Assembly (NCBI RefSeq): GCF_001591505.1
Contig: NZ_BCVA01000039.1
Coordinates: 1 to 58,746, forward strand
Direction: 5' to 3'
DNA: 58,746 nucleotides
Source: Neobacillus niacini NBRC 15566
GTDB taxonomy: Bacteria > Bacillota > Bacilli > Bacillales > Cytobacillaceae
The notes under the pieces: model-generated
Told to the model about the DNA's origin: nothing
The model's database searches: none
Seen by the model: the letters and a program-made list of their open reading frames with translations, nothing else
Made by a program: the position numbers and the translations under genes
Part shown: positions 51,028 through 58,746 of the stretch, one piece after another
Layout: each line of letters begins with the position of its first letter
Position numbering within the stretch: the stretch's first letter is position 1

Positions 51028-52017
51028 TTAACCGGAATCTGGTTGTTTTTCTAACCATCCATGTTTAACCATAATATTGTAGGAAATAGCGCCAGCCTCC
51101 AAAGCGTGGGTAAATACTTTCGTATAGTTTACGAGTATATCCGATCTAAAGCTGGAACCTAGTGAGGCACCATAGTAGGTAAGGGCTGCATTGACTAAAA
51201 AACCTGCATGAAACATGATCAATTTGTCAGAAAAGGGGCTTACGGTAGAATCGGTAATTTCGGCATCCCATTTCTCAGGGATTGGTAAATGGTCCTCTTG
51301 TAAAATTGCGTCAAAACCTTCAGCATCTTTTCCTGCTAATTTCACATTTTTTAAAAGAAAATTACGAACGTCTTCACGCACAGCTACCTGACTAAAAGCT
51401 AAACTTAACGAGCTGATAAATCCCGTTTTCGTGGAATTAAAAAATAAAGTGCTGATTTCCGAACCATTTAATGGTCGCTTATCTCCAATTAAATTTGCAA
51501 TGAATCCTGGTGTTTCCATAAACTTCACCCCGTGAGGAGAAGGAATGGAGGGAACACTTTTAAATTTTGGCTGGTCTTTAGCCAATTCCACGATTCTTTG
51601 AAACAGGTCCTTTGTAGAAGTCATACAATCATAAAAGTAATTTTGAATGTCCTGTCGCTCAGAGTTTGTAATCGCTAAGCCATAGGCGGTTAAACCATGT
51701 ATGGTCATAATATAGGAGTAAAAAAGTAAAAATTGGTCAGAAAAAAGACGAGGCGCATTAATATTCACGTCATTCTCTGTAAATCCTAATGGAATTTGGA
51801 AATTAGCACTTTGTAAGAATTTGGTGATTTTTGTAACATGGCTCTCAGCCATCTCTAATGCGGTTTCCATAATGGGTTTTATCTCTTCGTTTTTAACAAT
51901 GGCAAGAAAATATTTGTAAACACAGATGGCCATACTATCACCTGTATATTGCAGCCAAAGAGCAGATACTTCGGCAGCGGTTAACGTGCTGTTTTTTGCT
52001 TTCCTAAAAATATCCAA
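51028..52017 (-). CDS. DUF3231 family ferritin-like protein
   Basis: 329 aa from TTG 52017, with GGAGG 8 nt upstream (the 52032 codon is inside that SD). Two similar helical halves, each opening with LTAAEVSALWLQYTGDSMAI or LNGSEISTLFFNSTKTGFIS, the internal duplication typical of DUF3231. Related to spore coat CotF-like/ferritin-like bundles in bacilli. Function unknown. Confidence 0.82.
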   Translation of the reverse strand: MDIFRKAKNSTLTAAEVSALWLQYTGDSMAICVYKYFLAIVKNEEIKPIMETALEMAESHVTKITKFLQSANFQIPLGFTENDVNINAPRLFSDQFLLFYSYIMTIHGLTAYGLAITNSERQDIQNYFYDCMTSTKDLFQRIVELAKDQPKFKSVPSIPSPHGVKFMETPGFIANLIGDKRPLNGSEISTLFFNSTKTGFISSLSLAFSQVAVREDVRNFLLKNVKLAGKDAEGFDAILQEDHLPIPEKWDAEITDSTVSPFSDKLIMFHAGFLVNAALTYYGASLGSSFRSDILVNYTKVFTHALEAGAISYNIMVKHGWLEKQPDSG

Positions 52018-52279
52018 AAGAAATACCTCCAATTTATTATTCAGAGATTATTTTATGGCATTGGTAACCCTGGTTAACATTAAGTCAGAGAAACTATGTA
52101 TTTTTGCCATTGTTCAATAAAAACTCATCCTTGCCGTTTCTTCTAGCTTTTACAATGATTATGAAAAATATGAGTTATGGACACAACGAACTAACAGCGG
52201 CGTAGTTCCAAGCAGGATTAACGCTTCTTTTTGTTGAACTTTATTTTAGTAGCTGAAGAAGGAATTGAGTAGAAATAAA

Positions 52280-52317
52280 GCCATTTGTGATGTTTTAGTA
52301 GATATCACAAATGGCTA
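52280..52317 (-). terminator. Terminator of the DUF1259-like gene
   Basis: CCATTTGTGAT / ATCACAAATGG, 11-bp perfect stem. The remaining part of 52018-52323 shows no gene. Confidence 0.75.
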
Positions 52318-52323
52318 GCCTTT

Positions 52324-52704
52324 TTAGAAAAGTCCCGCTTCTTTGGCAGCTTCTATACTGTTCCTAGCAAACTCAGCCGGACTCATTCCAACATTCTCCC
52401 AATGCATATACATTAAGCGCGGTTCTTCAAACAGCCAATGATTATGAAATGCTGTTACGATTATACCTCTGCAGCGTAATGCATCGAGCATTGGATTAAT
52501 TTCCCTTTGAAGGAGCACAGTTTCACCTAGGTTAAGACCATTATTCTCAAAAGATAACATAAATGGAAGTGCTAGCGGAGAAAGCGTGCGACGACCTAAA
52601 ATAGTTGCTCGAATATCATCTCGAAGACGCATAACTACACAAACAGGAGTCGCTTGAACAACTTCACCGCCGATTATGTCTGCAAGTCTTTGACAATTTG
52701 ACAT
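52324..52704 (-). CDS. DUF1259-like protein (single domain)
   Basis: 126 aa. ETVLLQREINPMLDALRCRG, IIVTAFHNHWLFEEPRLMYM, then HWENVG match the C-terminal half of the LppY/LpqO (DUF1259) family with its HNH and MHW residues. Family members usually have two such domains and a signal peptide; this one has a single domain and no signal. Function unknown. AAGG 9 nt before ATG. Confidence 0.8.
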   Translation of the reverse strand: MSNCQRLADIIGGEVVQATPVCVVMRLRDDIRATILGRRTLSPLALPFMLSFENNGLNLGETVLLQREINPMLDALRCRGIIVTAFHNHWLFEEPRLMYMHWENVGMSPAEFARNSIEAAKEAGLF

Positions 52705-52852
52705 AGTAAAACCTTCTTTCTATTAATATGTTATATCCTATGAATAACAAAAAGGCTTGTTTAGGTTTTTTCATTAACCAGCGATAAAATAGGTAATAAA
52801 TGGTTTAAGGTTAGTTGAATAACATGTAATTACATAAATAAGGAGTAAGAGA

Positions 52853-53299
52853 ATGAAATATAATATAGAAATTTTAACGGAGAGTCACGAAGAATTTTCT
52901 GTTTTTTTAAAAACAATGATAAAGGAGTTTAATAATAAGTACTCCTTACACCATAGAGAAGCGAGGAACAAAGGTTCAGTGCAACCCATAAATATTATTG
53001 TTTCGGATAATCATAAAAAATGGATTGGTGGCATAACCGCAGATGTTTACTGGGACTGGCTTGAAATCAATGATTTTTGGTTTCGTGAAGAATTTAGGGG
53101 TAAAGGTTTAGGCGGGGATTTGCTTGATAAAACGGAAAAGTTAGCTAAGGAGAAAGGTGCAAAAAAAGCACTATTAACTACTTTTAGTTTTCAAGCACGC
53201 TCTTTCTATGAAATAAAAGGATATAAAGTGGTCGGTGAAATTAAAGATTATCCTCCTGGTAGCAGTTATTTTACAATGGTTAAAGACTTATTGGGTTAA
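52853..53299 (+). CDS. GNAT-family N-acetyltransferase
   Basis: 148 aa. Acetyl-CoA pyrophosphate loop REEFRGKGLGGDLLDKTEKL, preceded by beta strands IGGITADVYWDWLEINDFWF and followed by LLTTFSFQARSFYEIKGYKV, the standard GNAT core. Substrate unknown. AAGGAG 7 nt before ATG. Confidence 0.88.
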   Translation: MKYNIEILTESHEEFSVFLKTMIKEFNNKYSLHHREARNKGSVQPINIIVSDNHKKWIGGITADVYWDWLEINDFWFREEFRGKGLGGDLLDKTEKLAKEKGAKKALLTTFSFQARSFYEIKGYKVVGEIKDYPPGSSYFTMVKDLLG

Positions 53300-53369
53300 T
53301 GATTTTAATAGTTATGAATTCCCACCCCGAATTAACAAGGCATTTTGGATTAAACAATCTCATACTTAA

Positions 53370-53397
53370 CAATGAGTGGACCAATAGTCCACTCATC
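53370..53397 (-). terminator. Hairpin at the end of the Asn/Val-rich gene cluster
   Basis: TGAGTGGAC / GTCCACTCA, 9-bp perfect stem, 5-nt loop; T content after it is modest. Confidence 0.65.
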
Positions 53398-53398
53398 C

Positions 53399-53764
53399 CT
53401 AATTTCTTCTGAATAATTTTACATCGGAAACATTATTAGGTATAAATGTAGTGGCATTAAAATCTTTATCTTGGGTAAGAATTTCAAGATGTCGAACTGC
53501 TTCATTAAACTCTGCCACCGTTAATTGTTTAGTTGCGAGCAGGGAAGTTAGGATGGCAAATGCAATGGGAGTCGTATCAACAAATACATCAACTTGTACA
53601 TCCACATCAGAATTGCCGCTTTGTCCTATCGTATTAATGTTTTCACTGTTAATCCTTACATCATCTTTTTCGAAAGCAAAGGATTCAGAGGTGTTAGTAG
53701 TATTCAACCTTGACTTTTGCCAACCAGAAGGGGTATGCCTGTTTCTACCTCGGTATTTTTCCAT
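53399..53764 (-). CDS. Hypothetical protein, last gene of the Asn/Asp/Val-rich cluster
   Basis: 121 aa from ATG 53764 (AGGTGG 5 nt upstream). Polar N-terminus, a central NTIGQSGNSDVDVQVDVFVD whose alternating Val/Asp recalls the three genes upstream, then helices TTPIAFAILTSLLATKQLTV and EFNEAVRHLEILTQ. Plausible partner or assembly factor of the three paralogues; the layout loosely recalls CotX/CotV-type coat proteins but I cannot confirm homology. Confidence 0.65.
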   Translation of the reverse strand: MEKYRGRNRHTPSGWQKSRLNTTNTSESFAFEKDDVRINSENINTIGQSGNSDVDVQVDVFVDTTPIAFAILTSLLATKQLTVAEFNEAVRHLEILTQDKDFNATTFIPNNVSDVKLFRRN

Positions 53765-53821
53765 GAATTCCACCTATCCTTATTAAGGGTGGAATACAGT
53801 TATCCCACCCTTAATTGTTAA

Positions 53822-54118
53822 TTAAAAATCAACATCCACATCTGTATTTTGGTCTTGATCATTGTCTTGGTCTTGATCCGATCTTACTCGTGCATTACTT
53901 CTGCTATTTAGTGCAATATCTACGCGGGAATTTCCTGAGTTATTGATTGTTGCTCTCGCCACATTGGTATTTCTGTCAGTATTACGTACTTCCGCATCTG
54001 CATCTGATTCTGAACGGTTGCGAACATCATTTTCAAAATCCGTATTTACATCCACATTAACGTTTGTGTTTGTGTTTGTGTTATTACGGCGGTTTCTACC
54101 TGAATTTCTTCTATCCAT
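53822..54118 (-). CDS. Asn/Asp/Val-rich repeat protein, paralogue 1
   Basis: 98 aa from ATG 54118 (GGGGG 9 nt upstream). N-terminus MDRRNSGRNRRNN, alternating NTNTNVNVDVNTDF, conserved core RNTDRNTNVARATINNSGNS, a second core RVDIALNSRSNARVRSDQ and an acidic DQDQNTDVDVDF end. No hydrophobic core, signal or membrane segment. Strand-like alternation suggests beta assembly. No known family recognised. Confidence 0.75.
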   Translation of the reverse strand: MDRRNSGRNRRNNTNTNTNVNVDVNTDFENDVRNRSESDADAEVRNTDRNTNVARATINNSGNSRVDIALNSRSNARVRSDQDQDNDQDQNTDVDVDF

Positions 54119-54186
54119 TTTTATAATCCCCCTAAATGTTTTAAATTTTATTAATAATAAACTCTAAGAAATAAATCTAAAATATC

Positions 54187-54495
54187 CTAAAACTCAACAT
54201 CCACATTTGTATTTTGGTTTTGATCATTATCTTGCTCTTGATCTGATCTTACCCGTGCATTACTTCTGCTGTTTAGTGTAATATCTACACGAGAATTTCC
54301 TGAATTATTGATTGTTGCTCTCGCCACATTTGTATTTCTATCAGTATTACGTACGGCAGCCTCTGCATTCGAATCTGCTTCGTTGCGAATATCATTTTCA
54401 AAATCATTATTTATATCTACATTAACATCTGTGTTGGTGTTATTACGGTTGTTTCTTCCTGAACCAGCTATATTATTATTTCTTCTTCTATCCAT
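54187..54495 (-). CDS. Asn/Asp/Val-rich repeat protein, paralogue 2
   Basis: 102 aa from ATG 54495 (GGGGG 8-9 nt upstream; TTG 54510 would lie in that SD). Nearly the same core as paralogue 1: VRNTDRNTNVARATINNSGN and RVDITLNSRSNARVRSDQEQ, ending NTNVDVEF; differs mainly in the N-terminal Arg/Asn tract. Tandem duplication, same strand, 68 bp from paralogue 1. Confidence 0.75.
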   Translation of the reverse strand: MDRRRNNNIAGSGRNNRNNTNTDVNVDINNDFENDIRNEADSNAEAAVRNTDRNTNVARATINNSGNSRVDITLNSRSNARVRSDQEQDNDQNQNTNVDVEF

Positions 54496-54566
54496 TTTGT
54501 AATCCCCCAAAATAGTAAATTAATTTATAGAGTTTAAGAAGTATTGATTAAATAGTCTCTAAAAAA

Positions 54567-54914
54567 TCAATCAACATCAATATCCACATCAGTATTTTGG
54601 TCTTGATCATTGTCTTGCTCTTGATCCGTTCTAACGCGTGCATTGCTGCGGCTGTTTAATACAACATTGACTCGAGCATTTCCTGAATTGTCGACAGTTG
54701 CTCTTGCCACATTTGTATTTCTGTCAGTATTACGTACATCGGCAGTTGCATCTGATTCTGAAATGTTGCGTATATCGTTTTCAAAATCATTATCTACCTC
54801 AATATCTATATTAGTGTTATTGTTGTTATTTCGGTTATTGTTATTGCTATTACGGTTATTAGTACTTCTAAACCAACTTTGATTTCCCTGATTATTAAAT
54901 TGTCTTCTAATCAT
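54567..54914 (-). CDS. Asn/Asp/Val-rich repeat protein, paralogue 3
   Basis: 115 aa from ATG 54914 (GGGGTGG 6 nt upstream). N-terminus MIRRQFNNQGNQSWFRSTNN then a poly-Asn tract, followed by the shared core VRNTDRNTNVARATVDNSGN, RVNVVLNSRSNARVRTDQEQ and a DVDIDVD end. First gene of the cluster and the most diverged. Confidence 0.75.
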   Translation of the reverse strand: MIRRQFNNQGNQSWFRSTNNRNSNNNNRNNNNNTNIDIEVDNDFENDIRNISESDATADVRNTDRNTNVARATVDNSGNARVNVVLNSRSNARVRTDQEQDNDQDQNTDVDIDVD

Positions 54915-55322
54915 TTTTATCCACCCCACTTCCTTTACATGTTAATTAGTTTATTCTTCAAATGCATTTAGGAATGGACAAATTATAGAGGGGCAAACAC
55001 CTTTTTTTATTAATGTGCAATTCGATCCCCTCATGACAGAACCTTTGCAGTGGGGAAGCTGTTATACTGCAAGAAGAATCGAACCTTTTATTAGCAGATA
55101 CTGTGAACATACTATTATAGTTACTGGTTTTTCTAATCATTTTTAAAAAATTCTCAGTTAATGTATATCTATTTCAAAAAAAATAAAGATCCAGTTCATC
55201 AAGGGATGTACGTTTGCACCCCCAGTCCTAACAGATAAAGAAGTTAGGACTTCTTTATAAGCAACAGTATTATGATATAAAAAAGACAGCTAACCAATTA
55301 AATGGATAGCTGTCTTTTATAA
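54915..55322. other. Gap upstream of the Asn-rich cluster
   Basis: 408 bp holding the cluster promoter (not placed), a perfect 9-bp inverted repeat AGTCCTAAC/GTTAGGACT at 55224-55251, and the CDF gene terminator. A 60-codon minus-strand frame here has no support. Confidence 0.5.
55286..55319 (-). terminator. Terminator of the CDF gene
   Basis: AAAGACAGCTA / TAGCTGTCTTT, 11-bp stem and T run on the minus strand. Confidence 0.85.
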
Positions 55323-56192
55323 TTAGTTCGGTTCAACATGGACAATGACATCATAGACACTATGCTCGTTTATTAATATATCCTCAACCTCAGTAGTTAT
55401 ATCATGAGCTTTCTTTAAATCCAGGTTGGAGTTGACAAGGATTACAATATCAACTACTACGTTATTCCCGTAATTCCTTGCTTTAATATCCTTAACGCCT
55501 TTTACACCGTTACATTTGATAATGGACGCTTTATAGGCTTCCAATTGTTCCTGATCAAATCCATCTGTGAGATGGTGAGATGCGTCACGAAAAATATCCC
55601 AAGCGGTCTTACAAATAATTAAGCCCACGATGATCGCTGCAATAGGGTCTAACCAAGGGAGACCAAATTGAGCGCCGATTATTCCCACGAAAGCCCCCAC
55701 ACTAACCCATGCATCTGATAGATTATCTTTAGCCGCAGCCATAACGGATTGGCTATTTATTTCTCTTGCTAGTTTTTTATTATATCGATAAACAAAATAC
55801 ATAACCAAAGCACAAAAAAGTCCTGTCCACGCTGCAAATAAATCTGGAGATTCTTCAATTCTATTAAAAACGCTAGAAATTGCTTGTATTGTAACTTGAA
55901 TTCCAACCCCCATCATGATGAACGAAGCTGCCATAGAGGCGACCGTTTCCGCCTTCCAGTGCCCATAAGGATGGTTGTCATCTGGCGGCCGCTGTGATAA
56001 CTTCAGACCAATTAATACAGCGATTGAGGCGACTATATCAGTGGCATTATTAAATCCATCCGCTTTCAAGGCTTCTGAATCAGCTGCAACCCCAACTAGT
56101 ATCTTTAATGAGGACAAACAAATATAAGCAATAATACTTATTATTGCTCCTCGTTCTCCTCTTTTTAAATCCAAATATGCTTGTTCTTCCAT
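55323..56192 (-). CDS. Cation diffusion facilitator, Mn(II)-exporter type
   Basis: 289-aa proton-coupled metal exporter of the membrane. Six helices; transport-site residues N48/D52 in DGFNNATD (TM2) and D156/D160 in KDNLSDA (TM5). This N-D-D-D set is that of manganese CDFs such as MntE (Zn types use H/D), so Mn export is likely; B. subtilis MneP/MneS are the nearest counterparts. C-terminal cytoplasmic ferredoxin-like domain about 205-289 with VVVDIVILVNSNLDL and HVEP end. I see no manganese riboswitch upstream. Confidence 0.9.
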   Translation of the reverse strand: MEEQAYLDLKRGERGAIISIIAYICLSSLKILVGVAADSEALKADGFNNATDIVASIAVLIGLKLSQRPPDDNHPYGHWKAETVASMAASFIMMGVGIQVTIQAISSVFNRIEESPDLFAAWTGLFCALVMYFVYRYNKKLAREINSQSVMAAAKDNLSDAWVSVGAFVGIIGAQFGLPWLDPIAAIIVGLIICKTAWDIFRDASHHLTDGFDQEQLEAYKASIIKCNGVKGVKDIKARNYGNNVVVDIVILVNSNLDLKKAHDITTEVEDILINEHSVYDVIVHVEPN

Positions 56193-56396
56193 TATCTATC
56201 CTCCATCGATCAAGTACCCTATCCATTATGGAACAGAAATATTGTGTGGGTCTAGAGAAACCTTGTGTTGCTCTTCTAACAATATTGATTGTGGTAAACA
56301 TTTTGTTTAAACCTTTGGGAAGTTATTTCCTAAAAAAATAAGGAGAAATTATTTTTGCAAAGTTAGCAAAAACTATTCAAAAAAGGAGTTTATAAA

Positions 56397-57149
56397 ATGA
56401 AAAAAACATTCGATAAAAAAGTTCTGGAGATATTAGAAGACAAAATTCAACTGATTAAAACCGACAAAGGTGCTATTTACTTGGTGGGCCCGATTAGACT
56501 TCCCGTTAATTTATACGGAGAAACGGTCGTCTTCCAGTGGTATTGCTGGCTGAATTGTGATGAGGTAACGGAAGATTTTGAAAGAATTATTGATAAATTA
56601 TCCTCCGTTAACCTAGCAGAGTTTCAACAATCCAGCGTTTTAGTCTATGGAGATTTTGAATATGATAACGATGCTATCATTCGATTCCATTCTATCTGTC
56701 ATACAGGTGATATATTTGGAAGTAAACGATGTGATTGCGGATTCCAATTAAAGCAGTCAATGAAAATGATTACGGAACATGGGACTGGTGCCTTATTCTA
56801 TCTAGCTAATCATGAAGGCAGAGGGATAGGTTTGTTTAGTAAGGCAATGGCTTATATTTTACAAGAAAACGGTTTTGATACAGTTGAGGCAAATGAAGCT
56901 CTTGGTTTTGTGGATGATTCAAGAAATTATGGGGATGCCATTCTTGTTCTAAAAGCATTACGGAATAAAACAGTAACACTCATCACAAACAATCCTAAAA
57001 AATTACAAGCATTAAAGGATGCAGGTTTGGAGGTTTCGGGAAGAGAACCTTTATGGGGAGATATTTCTGAATATAATGAGAAATATTTGAAAACAAAAGT
57101 AAACAAGTCTGGTCATTTGGAAGAAGAGGGAACTTGCTGTAATGACTAA
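56397..57149 (+). CDS. ribA: GTP cyclohydrolase II (standalone RibA type)
   Basis: 250 aa. Converts GTP to the 2,5-diamino-pyrimidinone precursor of riboflavin. Zn ligands C101, C112 and C114 in HSICHTGDIFGSKRCDCG; catalytic-loop NHEGRGIGLFSKAMAYILQ; and LITNNPKKLQALKDAG. It is not fused to a RibB domain as in the usual bacillary rib operon, no FMN riboswitch is visible, and there are no rib neighbours, so this is an accessory copy. The long Leu/Lys-rich N-terminus (1-80) is atypical. Confidence 0.9.
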   Translation: MKKTFDKKVLEILEDKIQLIKTDKGAIYLVGPIRLPVNLYGETVVFQWYCWLNCDEVTEDFERIIDKLSSVNLAEFQQSSVLVYGDFEYDNDAIIRFHSICHTGDIFGSKRCDCGFQLKQSMKMITEHGTGALFYLANHEGRGIGLFSKAMAYILQENGFDTVEANEALGFVDDSRNYGDAILVLKALRNKTVTLITNNPKKLQALKDAGLEVSGREPLWGDISEYNEKYLKTKVNKSGHLEEEGTCCND

Positions 57150-57242
57150 TATGAATTATATAAGGATGTAGCTCTAAAAAATTTGAAGTGGTTAATCCAT
57201 TAGTTAGGAACTAAAAAGGAAAAGGAATAAGAATAAAAACAC

Positions 57243-57289
57243 TGTCCATTCCATTCCTTGAAATAGAATGGACAACGTTTTTTTAGGGG
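57243..57289. terminator. Terminator between ribA and FMN reductase genes
   Basis: TGTCCATTC / GAATGGACA stem, loop about 14 nt, then a T run. Confidence 0.7.
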
Positions 57290-57364
57290 AAGGGAAAACT
57301 TAATAAGGTGTAATTAAGTAATAAATTGTTTTTATTCTAGGTTCTACGACTTGTGTAACTAATT

Positions 57365-57913
57365 TTATCTCAAAGTTTTTAATGCTCCACTCCATGCAAT
57401 CACTTGGTCAAGCATTGCGTTTACATTATTAAGGTGCAAATCTTGAGGTTTGAAATCTGTACCGTTCTCAAAATCAGTAAATAGAGATAAAGTTGGATGT
57501 ACCCTCACATCAGCGATCATTAATTCCCCGCAGATTCCACGTAAATGTTCAGCTGCTCGGGCACCACCTGTTGAACCATAACTGACAATGCCTGCTGCTT
57601 TATTGTTCCAAGCCTCGCGTGCAAAATCAAGGGCATTTTTTAATGCTCCTGTAATACTATGATTGTATTCTTGGACAATAAATACGAACCCATCCAAATT
57701 GGCAAGTTTTCCGTTCCAATCGGCAATTCCTGGTTCGGAGCCATCGGTTGTGCCTAAGAATGGTAAATTAAAATCGGCAATATCAACGATTTCGTAATTA
57801 GCGTCTCCACGCTTATCAGCAATCCCTTTTACCCATTCTCCAACTTGTGGACTTACACGACCCTGGCGTGTACTGCCAAGAATAATACCAATATTTAACT
57901 TTTCATTCGTCAT
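57365..57913 (-). CDS. NADPH-dependent FMN reductase family protein
   Basis: 182 aa from ATG 57913, which has AAGGAGG 8 nt upstream; an upstream in-frame ATG at 57967 lacks one. Flavodoxin-like fold: IGIILGSTRQGRVSPQVGEW (FMN phosphate loop), FVFIVQEYNHSITGALKNAL and GIVSYGSTGGARAAEHLRGI. Reduces flavin or quinone-type acceptors (azoreductase-like members exist). It lies next to the accessory ribA. Confidence 0.9.
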   Translation of the reverse strand: MTNEKLNIGIILGSTRQGRVSPQVGEWVKGIADKRGDANYEIVDIADFNLPFLGTTDGSEPGIADWNGKLANLDGFVFIVQEYNHSITGALKNALDFAREAWNNKAAGIVSYGSTGGARAAEHLRGICGELMIADVRVHPTLSLFTDFENGTDFKPQDLHLNNVNAMLDQVIAWSGALKTLR

Positions 57914-58243
57914 GTTATTTTCCTCCTTCGTTTGAGTACCAAATAATTTACTTAAAAAACCCATCATTCACACACCGCCTCTGGCTAAATTTATCTGTTA
58001 TAAGTCCCCCTTTTCCTTACTAAATAAAATCTCCTCAAAGCTAATATCAGTTAATTTATTTAGGTTTATACCACTACGGCGAATATATAAAAAACATCCA
58101 AGGTTCCTTAGAATAAGAAAAAATTACCGCAATTATGTATGTAAATGGAAACTACACATCTTTATTTTTATTCATAATTTTGTCCACACCATGGGACAGC
58201 TCCATTCATAGTTTATGGTAAAGAAACTAGGAGGATGAGGCTA

Positions 58244-58627
58244 TTGGCAGAGAACGATAAAGATTATAAACCGAAGGGAGAAAATGACCGTTTCACAAGA
58301 TTAATGTTTGGAAACAGTAAACAGAGCGACATTGATGAAAGCGATGATCATCAAGTCCATTCAGAACAAAAAAACAATTCCAAGTTCGTTAGGGAATCAT
58401 CTGGCTTAGATGATTGGTTTTTGGGGAATAGGAGAAAAGCTCTGGAAAAGAAATCTACAAAACATCTAAACACGATTGAAAATACGCTGAAAAATGTCGA
58501 TTTGGAATTGCTTATGGAAACCATGCATATGTTTGTTACAACATCTAATCAATATAAACCAATTATTAAAGAAGTCAGCCCTTATTTTAATAGCTTTCTT
58601 AAAAAGTTCAAATCCAATAAGGATTAA
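58244..58627 (+). CDS. Hypothetical protein
   Basis: 127 aa from TTG 58244, with GGAGG 9 nt upstream; ATG 58235 abuts that SD. N-terminal half polar and disordered-looking (KDYKPKGENDRFTRLMFGN, then acidic), C-terminal half helical: LNTIENTLKNVDLELLMETM and FVTTSNQYKPIIKEVSPYFN. No family recognised. Confidence 0.68.
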   Translation: MAENDKDYKPKGENDRFTRLMFGNSKQSDIDESDDHQVHSEQKNNSKFVRESSGLDDWFLGNRRKALEKKSTKHLNTIENTLKNVDLELLMETMHMFVTTSNQYKPIIKEVSPYFNSFLKKFKSNKD

Positions 58628-58679
58628 AAAACCAGAATGTCTCTCTTTTTGATCAGGATTAGTGTAAATAAAAAAGAAA

Positions 58680-58712
58680 ACAGAAGCGTCGGCTGACGCT
58701 TCTGTCCTTGAA
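58680..58712. terminator. Hairpin near the window end
   Basis: ACAGAAGCGTC / GACGCTTCTGT, 11-bp stem; the A run before it means it can also end a minus-strand gene beyond the window. Confidence 0.75.
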
Positions 58713-58746
58713 AGGTTTAGTTTGTCTATTTGATTCTTTTACAATA

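Noticed and set aside
54958..55140. 60-codon minus-strand frame
   Set aside because: No ribosome site, no recognisable features; probably chance.
56193..56396. Manganese or FMN riboswitch between the CDF and ribA genes
   Set aside because: I looked for the conserved yybP-ykoY and RFN core sequences and did not see them; by-eye search is not decisive.

Overview
The window is chromosomal DNA of a low-GC, endospore-forming Firmicute of the Bacillaceae. Gene content and order (ywzB-ywmB-murA-spoIID, spoIIQ, spoIIID-mbl-fabZ-ywpF-ssbB, ywqA-ywqB) match the Bacillus subtilis ywm/ywp/ywq region. Details such as a NERD protein, many TTG starts and several intergenic repeat families suggest a Bacillus/Neobacillus-type species; the genus is inference. 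I saw no rRNA, tRNA, CRISPR array, transposase or prophage module.

Layout. 1-5.3 kb: a hybrid sensor kinase translationally coupled to a CheR-type methyltransferase, then cardiolipin synthase. 6-7.3 kb: a small stress-type cluster (GlsB-like, IDEAL-domain and YflT-like proteins, plus a 59-aa protein). 7.5-24.5 kb: the conserved envelope and sporulation core: ywzB, ywmB, murA, spoIID, NERD protein, VanZ-like protein, spoIIQ, a PbpC-like PBP, two membrane proteins, an alkyltransferase-like protein, spoIIID, mbl, an EpuA-like protein, fabZ, an Asn-rich lipoprotein, ywpF, ssbB with a probable ComK box, and an XRE regulator. 24.7-31.8 kb: a small unknown protein, a coiled-coil/3D-domain wall protein, and the ywqA (SNF2) and ywqB (SWIM) pair. 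32-37.3 kb: two unannotated-size small ORFs, a TetR regulator with three matching operators controlling a YhgE/Pip protein, and a PadR/DUF1129-type pair. 37.4-58.7 kb: an accessory-looking region of lipoproteins, hydrolases, LysE exporter, a beta-helix protein, a frameshifted FUSC gene, a Cys-rich copper-storage protein, a four-gene cluster of Asn/Asp/Val-rich proteins, a Mn-type CDF exporter, GTP cyclohydrolase II and an FMN reductase.

The most unusual content is intergenic. Twelve copies of a roughly 247-bp unit lie in four clusters. Each unit carries four or five copies of the heptamer CAGGTAA (complement TTACCTG) spaced almost exactly 21, 20, 21, 21 bp apart, that is, two helical turns, and most are preceded by a GCCAGGC/GCCTGGC hairpin. 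Every cluster lies just 3' of a gene with the CAGGTAA strand as the sense strand of that gene. Three further families of short dyads (CGGA..TCCG, TTATGAA..TTTCATGAG, AATCCTTCTAC) occur in the same 3' position with steps of about 51-53 bp, sometimes 61-63 bp. A fifth family, the near-palindrome GGTGACAGGCACC, occurs nine times, twice in frame inside coding genes, and its 5-bp core faces both ways relative to a shared flank. I know no named system for these; function is open.
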